Assembly (NCBI RefSeq): GCF_024763615.1
Contig: NC_077223.1
Span: 98,270,627 to 98,334,626, forward strand
Direction of reading: 5' to 3'
DNA: 64,000 nt
Origin: Phlebotomus papatasi
Taxonomy: Eukaryota > Arthropoda > Insecta > Diptera > Psychodidae
The notes beneath the pieces were generated by a model. The model saw only the letters and a program-made list of their open reading frames with translations. It was not told the origin of the DNA and ran no database searches. The translations under genes were made by a program, and so were the position numbers. This document shows, piece after piece, positions 1 through 10,741 of this stretch (position 1 is the stretch's first letter; each line of letters opens with the position of its first letter).

Positions 1-2209
1 AGAAAAATTCTTCTTGACCAGTTGGTCACAAAAACAATCCCATTAACTGAAAGCTTTCTCAGACTAATTGTGGAGATTTTCAAGCATGTTCACATGCTAA
101 TCTGTAGTGATGAATCAATGTGATTAATTTTTGGTGTGTGAGAGGAAGAAAGAGTTCACGACGATGAAGATTGAGTGACTCTTTTATGATCATCTCTCCC
201 CATGAGCCATGGCCAAGAAGATGGCTTGGAGCAAGGGAGTGGAGGAGAGCAAGAAAAACTGAAGAGCCAATGCGATCAACTAATGATTCACGGGACGCAA
301 TTTGTGGTTTTTCAACTTATTTATCCAACACATAACCATCTCGGAATATTGTCATGCCTAAGCATTGGGAAGTTCCCCTTGAATTGAGTACATAATCCCA
401 AAGAGTCGCCATCGTCCATTTGGTGTGTGCTCCATCATACGCCTCCGCGAAAATCTTGGATTTCAGCCTCGCGCCACCAAAGAGGCTGAAGAACAGGAAA
501 AAGAGAGACATTTGACCTCGAAGAAATATATTGCGCGGAATGCGTCAGTGATTTCTATCTGTCTCGGATTCTTGGGGGGCCTCCTCTCCTCGCGCAATTT
601 ACCCACCCGAACTGAGCTCCCCTTTGGCAGCCGCACTATCAATTGCAAGTCATATATTTTGTGAAACAATGAAGACATGGGTGAATGTAGAGCTCAGGCT
701 GTGGTGGTCAGAAAAATTTCCAATTTTTGCAATACACGGCCAGATTAATTGTGCACAATCACTCCCTAGAGGGGCGTTTCACTCACGATGATTCTCTCAG
801 AAACAGACAATTAGAAAAATATAGATACACTTCTTGCATAAATTGAATTCTTTTTTCAACCCCCTGTCAAGTTGGCCTTTTTATATAGAGCTATTTGAAA
901 TTTGAAGCCAATAAAGGAAAAAATTATTTAAACAAAAATTTAGTATATTTATCCCTCCATACGGAAAGCTATCTTTAATACGGAAAAACTTCTCACTTTT
1001 TAAATATTTAGCATAACGGTAGAGAGTGCAAAAAAATTCCCATATAAATTTAAATCGAAGTGTGAGAAAGTGACTTCAAATTTCAGGCAACTTGCTATGG
1101 GGTTGCTTTTTCTCATTCAAGATATTCCATTAACAAACTTTTTTTATATAAGATCCTAAACGAATCTTCAGAGTGAATTTAAAAAAAAATCAATATTTTA
1201 ATAAATATGTCTACACACTTATGTCCTCTACACACTAGAGAAATTTATGTTCATATTGAAGCAAATTCCCTAGACTTGTGTAGAAAAAACTCTTTAATAT
1301 GGACATAAATTTCTCTATAGAGGCAATGAACTATTCTTCGAAATTTCATGAACCAAATATCGATTACAATAATATGTCCTCAACAACGTGTCCATTTGTA
1401 TATACTAAGGATAATATTACACAATATTAATAATTAAATTGTATGGTTAAATAATCCTTTGGACGCAGCATATTGGGCAGTATTTTGTTAAAATTGGCTC
1501 AGTAAAGGAAAATAAAAATCATAAATTAAGGAAAAATTAAAAAGTTATAAATATTTTGGAATTTTTAGTTTGATCACTTTTTAGTGTTTTACTGTCCAAA
1601 TTGGAATATTTTACAGATAAAAATTGATTTTGGTCTGTAAAATAAAATTATACTTATCGTTTACAATGTTTGTTATGATAAATCCGGTCAGGCAATCTGT
1701 AATGGTGGAAGTCCTTAAGACAATAGCGGGGATGAGCGCCTTGGTCACCAGAGGTTTCTTCAGAGCCCTCAGCGTTCCTCTTAATAATCTGTTTCCTACG
1801 ATATACATAAACTTACTCTCATTCTTTATGACACCCCTCCCCAAGGGGTACTAATTAGAACCATATTGCACTCCAGGTTCCTTTCTAAAGTCTAATGCAA
1901 AATATTATGCTTAGACCACTTATGAATAAGTTTATACAAGGAAATATTTTGCAGCGTATCTTTAATTTCATAAGAAATAAACATAGAGAAATTTTCAAAT
2001 TTCTGTAAAGAGACGGTTTTAAATCGGTTTCATCTCTAAAAACCGGTTTTAAAAGCGTCTTCAGAATAGGGCGGTGAACCGGTTTTCGGAACCGGTTAAC
2101 CATTGCTAGAATCACTAGTACTAACTTACAGGTTAAAACTAGGAACGATCTTAGAAGAAATCGGCGCTGCTTTGACTGAGAGATATCCATGATGTCAATT
2201 CAAACTTTA
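1..2209. other. Gene-free AT-rich stretch
   Basis: I see no gene, RNA or transposon end here. A GC-richer patch lies at about 420-650 and has open frames on both strands, but neither shows a recognisable protein motif or good splice sites. The rest is AT-rich unique sequence. Confidence 0.6.
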
Positions 2210-2220
2210 GGGGGGGGGGG
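2210..2220 (+). repeat. Poly-G homopolymer (G11)
   Basis: Eleven consecutive G residues stand in an otherwise AT-rich context. This is a simple-sequence tract that is prone to length variation and sequencing error. Confidence 0.9.
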
Positions 2221-4245
2221 TTAACTGTTGGGAAGAAGCTAATGCTAACAGTTACCATAAAGCACAATTTCGGTCCATCGCCGTCTTAGTTTAGATAATT
2301 TGCATGCAGAGCAAAACGGTAGAAAGCATTTCAGAAGTTCTGAATACTAATAATTATTCTGAAAAAGAAATAAGAGTTTTCTAACAGTCTATTAAAGTCG
2401 AGTATAACCAGATAAAAGGGAAAAGATACCACTGAACTCCAAATATTGAAATTTACACAAATATTGTTAGTAATAAGCTTAAAGGCTTTGTTCCTCTTTT
2501 TGTTCGGGACGGCTAAAAGGCCTAATCTAACCGTCACAATAAACATTTAATACAAGTTTAAAGATAAAATAAAGGCAAAGTACTATTTTGGAGCATTAAA
2601 AAAATTAATTTTGTTCATTAAACTTGACCAATACGGAATTTAGAATGTTATAATAAGTAAAATAATCATGTTATTTTTGGTAAAGGGAGCATAAAGTGAA
2701 TTTCATTTATTTTTACTCTATTTCAAACACTAATATAATTTAAATTAGATCCACTTTCAAATGTGACACTGATCGAATTTCATTTTTACTGAACATTTTT
2801 TGTTAGAAAATATTTTAATCAAATATTGTAAGAAATCTGAAAATAAGAAGAATAAGAATAAGAACTTTTCATTAAATACAATGATATTACTTTGAGAAAT
2901 ACTAGAAAATGTAAGAAAATATGTTCCAACAAAACTTTCAACGAGTGTAAATTCTACAGAGTTTACAAAGTACACAAGAACCAATGGAAATTACAGGCAA
3001 CAAGAAGGTAAAAAACTGCCAGTTAGAATGAGAATTGGATGATGAGTAAAAAAGGAACAAAAAGAAAAAGAAATGAAACCACATTTGCAAATTGTTAAGA
3101 ATAAAGCAATATGAATTAGACAGTTTGCGAATCAACCAAACAATCGATACATTTTCAGGGAGAGAATTCATAAAACTGACATCACTAAAAACGAACCATA
3201 ATTACAACATTCAAGCACTAAAAAGAAAATCATTCTCAATCACGTAAAGCAAAAAAAGTACTTCTGGTTGGAAGATGTTTGCGATTAAAAGATGATGGAG
3301 TGAGTTTCAGAGAATTTATAAAGAAAAAAAATCTAAGTGGAAAGCTTTATAGAGTTATTTCAAGATGAAAATCAATCTTCGGAGACACTTTATTATATCC
3401 TTTTCTTCATCAAAATTCTTCCTCAAAGCCACATTTCAGGTTATTTTTAGAAATTCCAAGAAAGATCTAATATTAATTATCAATTCAATGCCCATTAGTT
3501 TCTCACAGCAGCCTCCCAAAAAGCCAACAGTAACATTTATGGATGAGGAAATGAAGAAATATTTTCACTGTGTGACTCTAATGAGATTCTTCAGAAAACC
3601 ATAAAACCCAATTTGAGAAATTTCTTTGACCCCTTCAATAAGTTTCCTCAATTAGACACAAGTATGAGTATTATTTTCTCATATTTTGAGGTAATTTGTA
3701 AAATTTTGTCTCATGAAATGAAGATTAATGCCAATGATGACATTATGGAATTCGCTTTGATGAATTATTTAGCGTAAGCAGAAAAGAAGAGTGAAGTTAT
3801 TTAGTACAGTCAAAAATTAAATTTTCTTCAAAAAAAGATATAGTCGTCCCAGTTTTGCGGAATGCTCGAACTCACGAGTAGCTACGTAAAATCATCCCTT
3901 TGAGTATTTTTTGGGTGTATAAATATATACTGATCAATGTGCTGATTTAAGCTGGATTATAGAACATAATAGAAAATCATTTCAGAAAAAAAATAAAAAA
4001 AATATGGTGAATCGTGTGTCTTTTTGAGCCGGAAGAAATGGAAGGAAAAAGAGCACAAAACGCTTTTAGATAATTTCCACTTATAGGAGGTCACCGAAAA
4101 CCAGAATTCGATATCTCTTACGATTTAACCTGCTAATAAACTTTCGAAGAATAAAAAGCACTTTTCAGGAGAGAAAAATTAGTTACTGGTACTTTACCGA
4201 TTCATTACCGATTTTAAAACCAAAATATCTGGGTTGGAAGTTTCA
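2221..4245. other. Gene-free AT-rich stretch
   Basis: No gene is supported. At about 2275-2345 the phrase around CCATCGCCGTCTTAG recalls the dispersed repeat at 22331 and 24781, but the match decays quickly. The remainder is low-complexity A/T-rich DNA. Confidence 0.5.
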
Positions 4246-4497
4246 ACATTGAGAGAAATCCGAAAAAGTTAAAATAACATTCTGAAAATGTTAATTTTAC
4301 CCTGCAGTATTGATCCGAAATCGGTGTAAATATTATGCTTTTTAGGTGTATTGGGGATTAAAGTTACCCTTTTCATGTTATTTTTACCCTTAAAAATGTC
4401 TAAAATTAACATTAAAAAATGTTGATGTATTTTTACACCTAAAAAGTGTTAAAGTTATGAGGAAAGAAAGTTGATGGCACCCCCGTTTTTCTCAGTG
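4246..4497 (-). mobile_element. MITE family B, copy 1
   Basis: A non-coding element of about 250 bp with termini like CACTGAG...CTCAGTG (left end decayed to CATTGAG). It has a characteristic interior: a GTTAAAATAACATT block, CCTGCAGTATTGATCC, and alternating TTACCC / GGTGTAAA / TTAACATT motifs. Seven other copies lie in this window. In the best copies the termini are flanked by TA, which suggests Tc1/mariner-type mobilisation. Confidence 0.85.
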
Positions 4498-4626
4498 AAG
4501 ACCTTTGTAAAAAATCCTAATTTAACTTTAACTTCGAACTTTAAATTTTAACTTCGAAAATTCGAAATTTCGAATTTTCCGGCATTAAGTATTGTTAAAT
4601 ATCTATTTAGAGTACCTCCAAAACAT

Positions 4627-4822
4627 CACTGAGAAAAGAAGAGGGTGCGATTAACTTTCTTTTCTCAGAAATTTAACACTTTAGGTGTAAAATATATATC
4701 AACATTTTTTAATGTTAATTTTACACCTTTTTAAGGGTCAAATTAACATGAAAAAGGGTAACTTTAACCCCTAATACACCTAGCAAGGGTAATATTTACA
4801 GCGATTTTGGATAAATACTGCA
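4627..4822 (+). mobile_element. MITE family B, copy 2 (right end missing)
   Basis: It begins CACTGAGAAAAGAAGAGGG and follows the family interior (TTTTTAATGTTAATTTTACACC, AACATGAAAAAGGG) until about 4820. The final third, with the terminal inverted repeat, is lost. It lies only 130 bp from copy 1 and in the opposite orientation. Confidence 0.8.
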
Positions 4823-5215
4823 TTTACTCAAAATACTTCATTTTGATAATACCGCCACTAGCGGTAGTTTTATGAACTTGGGACGTTAGAATGGGAAGTG
4901 GCATTTTACGAGAGCTTTCCAAAACGCCTTCATTTTTTAAATTCTGACAATTAGGACCGGAGTTATGGCCGTTTTAAGAATTTTTTTTGGACCCTTATAG
5001 TTCGGGTCAGGGGGGTCGGGGGACCTTAAGTTTGGAAATGATCGAAAGCCCTAAGGTCCAGCTATAACATACTAAAATTTGAGAGCGATCGATGCCATAT
5101 CGAAGTCTTATTGGTTTATAGTGCATGTTGTTAATATATGAAATAAAATAATAAATTTTTGAGAGAAAATTCTGTGGTTCATAAGTCATTCAAATACGTA
5201 ATTTCTGGATAACGG
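4823..5215. repeat. Probable dispersed repeat, unclassified
   Basis: The block at about 4860-5140 has a composition unlike its surroundings: G-rich runs, GGACCGGAGTTATGGCC and a CCCTTATAG...GGGTC section. It reads like an old dispersed repeat. A short perfect hairpin (TACCGC-CACTA-GCGGTA) lies near 4852. I see no terminal repeats and no protein. Confidence 0.3.
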
Positions 5216-7125
5216 TATATTTTACGTCCCTATGATATTTAGGAGACAATTTTTGTAAAGGATTCAAGTCGTCCCACACATCCTTTTCATGGATTTGGAG
5301 GATATTTAGGAGTTTATGAAACAAATCTAAAAAATGAAAGGATAGGGATATGCGATGTTCAAGGAAAATTGTCCTTGAATCCTCCTTTACACATCCTTGA
5401 GTTATCCTTTGATACCAACATCTTAGGATGTACCGTTATTGATTATAAACAATTTTTTTCAAATATTTCGAAAAATTTCTTAAAGATCTTTTTCTTAAGA
5501 TATCTCAGAAACTTGACGTGATGGACCACAAGTTTCTTCGGGAGAAATGTTCAGGATACATCAAGGAACAAGAAACTACTCATTATTTTCCATCCCAAGA
5601 AAAAAAGTTTCATTTTGTTGCACTGTGTTATAGGATATTAAAGATTTTTTATTTGTTACTTTTGATACTCATCGGATTAAAAAAATCTTTTTAATAGCAC
5701 ACTGAAGATTGTGCAATAATCTTTGTAAAAAGGGGGGATTCATTTTAAAACTAACAATCTTTCGTTTTTGTAAAACGAAAGAAGAAATTATTTGAATCTG
5801 CTAAAGCGTAGCGAAACATCCTGTGAGAATAAAATCATAATTAAACTTTAAAGCTTGCAAGAAGTCTTCATTAAAACGGTAAAGACCAGTGAAAGAGTTT
5901 TAGAACACAATGAAGGAAATTAATATTCAATGGAAGCTCAATGTATAAGAAATGGTCTGGCAGAGAGCAAATTAATTAAAACGCATAAGTAACGATCCAA
6001 TAAGACAATAAATGCGAACAAAATCAATTTTGCTTGGGGCTGATGAAGAAACTGTGGAAAACAGATGCTTCCTGTCTGGTTTCTTACAGTCAATATAGTA
6101 TTAATATTTAGACTCTGGGAACTGCCAACAGATATTAAGTTCATTTCTATGAAGATCAATTTAAATAGGTGGTCAGCAAATCCATTCTACGATAGCCAGT
6201 AGCATTTCCTTGGGTGTAAAATAAAGAATGAACAAGAGGAACTCTTGAACATAAAAATTCTCATATTGCATTTGAAGAAGAATATGAAGTGGAACAAATG
6301 TACCTAAACGAGTTGAGATTCTGGTGTGCAAACCAAAAATTGCCCATACGATTGGAAAGGTGAAAGAAAGGCGAGGTGAAAGATAAGGAGAAAAAATGGA
6401 AATGTTGGGGAATAAAGTGCAGTGTAATTGACGGTGGTATGCCGAAGAAGATCATTATGTGTTTTACGTGCAATTTCTGTATGAGTCAAAAGGAGGAAAG
6501 TTGCACTGAAATGCAGAGGAACAAGACACCTTCAATTAAATGGCAATAAATATTAAAAAAATATATATATTTAATGGCCACATCAGAAGGAATTTTCACT
6601 GGGTTTTAGAAGCCACACATTATTTTATCTTTTACACCAAAGTGATTTGTGTACCCGACAATCCTCTCAGCATCTTCACCGAGAAAGATTATTTAAGATA
6701 TACAGGGTGCTTTATTAAAGTGTCTCATAAATTCAGGTATGCCTTCTCCTCCCATTTTCCTTTTATAGCCAACAATCCAGATGAAAAAAACCTATTGTAA
6801 GTTTTGTTTTTCTTTCATTATAAATATTAATTTTATTGTTCTAAGAAATAGGGATTAGTGACTGAAGTTTATGAAGTTATAGATCTTTTGAACGGATAAA
6901 TAAATTTTCTTGGATATATTCGCCTGTAAAGATCTGATTAATTTCAATCTAGGAAAAACTTAGAATTAGATATTATATTACTCTTAACTTAAGAGAATTT
7001 TTTTTTTAGAAAATCTGCTATAGCTTTAAAGAATTATTTTATGGGAAAACATACGGAAAACACAAATTTTCTGAATCAAAACTACAATGGCATCTGAAAA
7101 GTATTGAGTACCACTTGAACATGTA
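5216..7125. other. Gene-free stretch with one shared repeat fragment
   Basis: No gene is supported. About 5430-5560 resembles about 9255-9390: both carry TACCGTTAT and then TTAAGATATC-CAGAA-CTTGACG with a downstream TTTCTTCG. This block is therefore an old relative of the interior of the element at 8328-9784. The rest is AT-rich and unremarkable. Confidence 0.45.
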
Positions 7126-7340
7126 GGGGAAAGTCTTCTCCCTTCGAACGTTCATGCCTTCGAATAATGTGAATTTTCTTTTATTTTCCTAGACAGATTT
7201 ACACATTTCTATTAACTATTAGTTAGCTTATGATCACTTATTGATAATTATGTGATAATTACTTCCAAGTCTCTTAGGAAAAATAACGGAATTTCACATT
7301 ATTCGTAGGCATAAACGTTCGAAGGGAGAGCACTTTTCCC
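7126..7340. mobile_element. MITE family C, copy 1
   Basis: An inverted-repeat element of about 215 bp. The left arm reads GGGGAAAGTCTTCTCCCTTC followed by GAACGTTCATGCCTTCGAAT. The right arm is its reverse complement (AATAATGTGAATTT region through CACTTTTCCC). It is flanked by TA on both sides. Arms are about 50 bp and the core is AT-rich. A second copy lies at 57554-57771. Confidence 0.85.
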
Positions 7341-7370
7341 TACTGGTACCATTTTTCGAAGCCTAACCCA

Positions 7371-7594
7371 GTGGTGATGTCATATTCCAGCAGGGTTGAA
7401 CAAAATTTGCAAGAAAGAACTGCAAATTTTGTATTGGCCAGCAGATTTATCTGCCTTAAATCCTATTGAAAATCTGTAGGGCATCATCAGAAAGGATATT
7501 TTGTAAGAGAAATCAGTATCAGATCGTAGTGGAGCTCGAAAATGCTATCAGAAGCTCATGGAGCAAACTGAGCTAAAAATTCTTCATGAATTGG
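7371..7594 (+). pseudogene. Tc1-like transposase C-terminal relic
   Basis: The frame starting at 7435 reads WPADLSALNPIENL, matching the Tc1-family signature WP..SPDLNPIENLW around the third catalytic acidic residue (the E codon is at 7468-7470). The codon expected to encode the W after ENL is TAG (7477), so the copy is dead. Recognisable downstream residues are GIIRKDIL, then another stop, then a run resembling the helical C-terminus. The first two catalytic acidic residues are gone. The relic sits directly between a family C MITE and a family G element. In intact relatives the protein cuts and pastes DNA at TA sites. Confidence 0.8.
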
Positions 7595-7596
7595 TA

Positions 7597-7915
7597 CACA
7601 CAGAAAAATTTTGATTCTAAATTTAAGAATATATAAGATCCTGGGAACTTAAATTGGACGTGAATCCCCGAGGCGTTTAAGTTTAGAAGCTATGAGCGAA
7701 AGAAATTGGCTAGAATCCCTAGCTCTTTCAAGCTAAGAGATCGGGAACTTAAGTTCAGCATTATCTGGAAAGTGAAAAATGTCTACAGATTTGCAAACTG
7801 CAACTAAAACTAAATGATCAAGGATTTAGAATTAAGGCATTGGCATTCATTGGATGGTATTTGAAATTAAATTCCTGGGTGTTTCCTGTTTAAGAATTTT
7901 CCATTTTTCTGTGTG
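7597..7915 (+). mobile_element. MITE family G, copy 1
   Basis: A 319-bp element beginning CACACAGAAAAATTTTGA and ending TTTTTCTGTGTG, flanked by TA on both sides. Another copy of almost the same length and sequence is at 49919-50236. Terminal inverted repeats are short (about 12-15 bp). No coding capacity. Confidence 0.85.
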
Positions 7916-8012
7916 TATTTAATATGGCTAAAAGATTTATTTTTGTTATAAAGAATTTGTTATCAAATACGAAATATTGAAATCAATCTCATTGATCGAG
8001 TTGATCTTTTTA

Positions 8013-8034
8013 GATAGATAGATAAGATAGATGA
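8013..8034 (+). repeat. GATA-type microsatellite
   Basis: A short run of TAGA/GATA tetranucleotides with one interruption, about 20 bp long. Confidence 0.6.
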
Positions 8035-8327
8035 ATATTCATTTATATTCATTTTTTATTATTATTTATATTCATTTAAAAAAAATCGGCATCGCCCCTA
8101 TTTGAATTTCGTTCTAAGTCACCCAAAAAATTAATATTTTGGCTGGCATGCATGCATGAACGCAAATACACGTGGGTCTCTACCATAAAAAGTGTTGTTG
8201 GATAGACATAATATTACACATAAAAATTAGCTCGAATTTAGGGGAAACTGTAGCACCACCAAACATGGGGTACCACCAAACACTGCAATTTTTTAATCGG
8301 ATATTCGCCTTCAGAGGAAAAGTCTTA

Positions 8328-9784
8328 AAGGACAATGGGCAAAATGGTCCAACCTTTCGTCACGAATAAGACCTATACGATCGAATAGGTATTGGCAAAG
8401 GTAACAACTTTTGTTCCGGGACCAACCCCAAAAGTATGTAGGAAAAGCACTAGAATTTTTCTTTCAAAACTCTTTTTATAAAATAAAAGTTAATCTTATG
8501 TTGGTCATTTCAAAGAACAATTTGTAAGGAAGAGCTTAAAGAAGATTTTCCTAGAACAAACTATAACTTTATCTCTTCATTTTCTCTGCAATTTTCCAGT
8601 TTTACCTAATAAATCCTTGATTATTCCTCAAATTCATAAAAATGATTGTATGTAGGGAAATGTCTGCTCAGTAAATATTCTAGAGTTAGCCTCTGAAGAT
8701 CACATGATCCTAAAAGTTACCGTTATTCAAAAACTTTGAATAATAAGTTTAGAGTAAAAATATTTTAATTTAGACATTATACTCTCAGCCTTTTGTTTAA
8801 ATTCCTTTGGTACCTTTCCAACCCTATGATCCTCAGCAACCCTAGCACCTTTTTTAAGGAGAATACTCTTTTAAGGAGACAAAAAGGACACAATACTTCT
8901 AATGGAATTAAAGGACATTCGAGGATATTTGAGAAAACTCTATAGGGGAAATTGGGGCACCACCAAACACAGGGTACCACCAAACACAGCGATTTTTTAA
9001 TCGGATATTGGATATCAGAGGATAAGACCAATAGGAATTTATAGGCACTATAGGGATGCTTGTCTACTGAAGGAATGATTGAGATAGTCCAAGTAGTTTA
9101 GAAATAAAAATTACTGTTTGGTGGTACCCCGTGTTTGGTGGTGCCCCAATTTCCCCTATAACTACAAGGAAAACGGACAGATAGGGGTATGGTTTCTTCT
9201 AGGAAAATATTTATTAAGTTCTCCTTTAGTAATAGTTCTTTGACACTGACAACTTACGATATACCGTTATCGAGAAAAAAAGCAAATTTCATAAAAATAA
9301 TAATTCTACCTTTTTTAAGAACTTTTATTTTAAGATATCACAGAAGCTTGACGCAACGGACTATAAGTTTCTTCGAGAGAGACACTCCAAGAATTCCCAA
9401 ATTACCAATGGTTTCCCGTCATACGATTTTTTTCTCAATTTTATTGTCCTGTAAGGTTCGAAGGCTTTAAAACGCGATTAGTTTGTATGGAAGCCACCAG
9501 ATAGAGTAGTCAAACGTAAAATCTAAAAATATATAATTAAAGCTAAGGTCGCACGTTAATTTTGACCCGAATTTCATTAAGATCGGTTAAGCCGTTTCCA
9601 AGAAATAAAATGTCAAACTTATGAATTTTCAGAAGAATATCGCTAATTTCTCAAGGACTGACAATCCTTTCTGATACGGGTATAGCAAATTTTTAAGTCA
9701 TCCACCAATACCTACAAAATGGGCCTACTCCTATCTCTGGCGAAGGGTTAGACCAGCTCCCATACATTTCTGCCCATTGTCCTT
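8328..9784. mobile_element. 1.46-kb TA-flanked element inserted in a family A MITE
   Basis: The ends are AAGGACAATGGGC and GCCCATTGTCCTT, perfect inverted repeats for 13 bp. Weaker similarity continues inward (GGTCYAACC, TTCG). Both ends are flanked by TA. The interior holds a complete family A MITE and a block shared with 5430-5560. No transposase motif is visible, so this looks like a non-autonomous or decayed Tc1/mariner-type element. Confidence 0.75.
8945..9156 (+). mobile_element. MITE family A, copy 2 (innermost of a nest)
   Basis: A 212-bp element: GGGGAAATTGGGGCACCACC at the left and its inverted counterpart GGTGGTGCCCCAATTTCCCC at the right, flanked by TA. The arms also carry AAACACAGGGTACCACCAAA and TTTGGTGGTACCCCGTG. 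The core has CGATTTTTTAATCGGATATT and TAGAAATAAAAATTA. It lies inside the 8328-9784 element. Confidence 0.9.
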
Positions 9785-9911
9785 TATAGGCATTATAGGG
9801 ATGTTTCTCCACTGAAGAAATGGTCGAGATAGTTCAAGTAGTTTAGAAATAAAAATTAGTGTTTGGTGCTGGCCCGGTTTCTCACATACACCACCAATAT
9901 CACCCACTCAT

Positions 9912-10164
9912 CACTGAGGAAAATCCGAAAAAGTTAAAATAACATTCCGGAAATGTTAATTTTACCCTGCAGTATTGATCCGAAATCGGTGTAAATATTA
10001 CCCTTTTCAGGTGTATTGGGGGTTAAAGTTACCCTTTTTCATGTTAATTTTACCCTTAAAAAGGTGTAAAATTAACATTAAAAAATGTTGATATATTTTT
10101 ACACCTAAAAAGTGTTAAATTTATGAGGAAAAAATCTTAATCGTACCCTCTTTTTTTCTCAGTG
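9912..10164 (-). mobile_element. MITE family B, copy 3
   Basis: A complete copy of about 253 bp with CACTGAG and CTCAGTG ends and the diagnostic CCTGCAGTATTGATCCGAAA interior, immediately right of the split family A element. It is very similar to copies 5 and 6. Confidence 0.88.
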
Positions 10165-10322
10165 ATTAGATCCATCCCTATTTGAATTTCGTTCAATGTA
10201 TTTACTGTGAGTGGATATTTTTGAGGATAAAGGCTAAGATTTCTTTATTTGTGCAGTTATAGAAATTAAGTAAAATTTATATCCATGATATATTGAATAC
10301 TTGTGAAGATTATGATCTTATA

Positions 10323-10425
10323 GGGTGGTGGCATTACTTCTGGCCTATCATTTTGTGACATTGTAATGTTTTTTTTGGAAGGAGACCATAAATAAAGTCA
10401 AAAGCGACAAGTAATTCCGCCACCC
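10323..10425 (+). mobile_element. MITE family E, copy 1 (short form)
   Basis: The termini GGGTGGTGGCATTACTTCTG and AAGTAATTCCGCCACCC are inverted repeats flanked by TA. It is only about 103 bp, roughly half of the 214-bp copy at 53276, so it appears to be an internal deletion derivative. Confidence 0.8.
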
Positions 10426-10506
10426 TACCTTAGAAGTAGAAAATAAGAATTCACACTATAAGATAAAATTACACAAAGAATAAATAAGTAAAATCAACAA
10501 CATTTA

Positions 10507-10741
10507 GGGTAAAGTGATATAAGTTGGACATAGTATTACAAGTTGGACAATTCGCCGGTACAAGTTGGACATGGCTTTTTTCTTGATAAATACAGTACAA
10601 AATTTGTTTTTAAGCACAAGGAAACAAATTATAAAACTAAAGCATTAAAAATATACAAATAAAAATGAAGTTCTAAATTTATCAAGAAAAAAAGCCCTGT
10701 CCAAATTGTACCATTATTGTCCAACTTGTACCACTTTACCC
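10507..10741 (+). mobile_element. MITE family L, copy 1
   Basis: An element of about 235 bp with ends GGGTAAAGTGATATAAGTTG and CAACTTGTACCACTTTACCC. Short direct motifs (AGTTGGACA) recur three times in the left arm and invertedly in the right arm. A second copy is at 21252-21487. The right-hand flank is TT rather than TA. Confidence 0.85.

Larger units (their letters stand above)
8240..9884 (+). mobile_element. MITE family A, copy 1, split by a later insertion
   Basis: The left half (8240-8327) begins GGGGAAACTGTAGCACCACC and follows family A up to the motif CAGAGGAAAAGTCTTA. The right half (about 9785-9884) resumes at TATAGGCATTATAGGGATG and ends with a decayed GGCCCGGTTTCTC. Joined in place, the two halves account for one 210-bp family A element. 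The 1.46 kb between them is another element. Point decay is greater than in the other A copies, which fits an older insertion. Confidence 0.75.
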
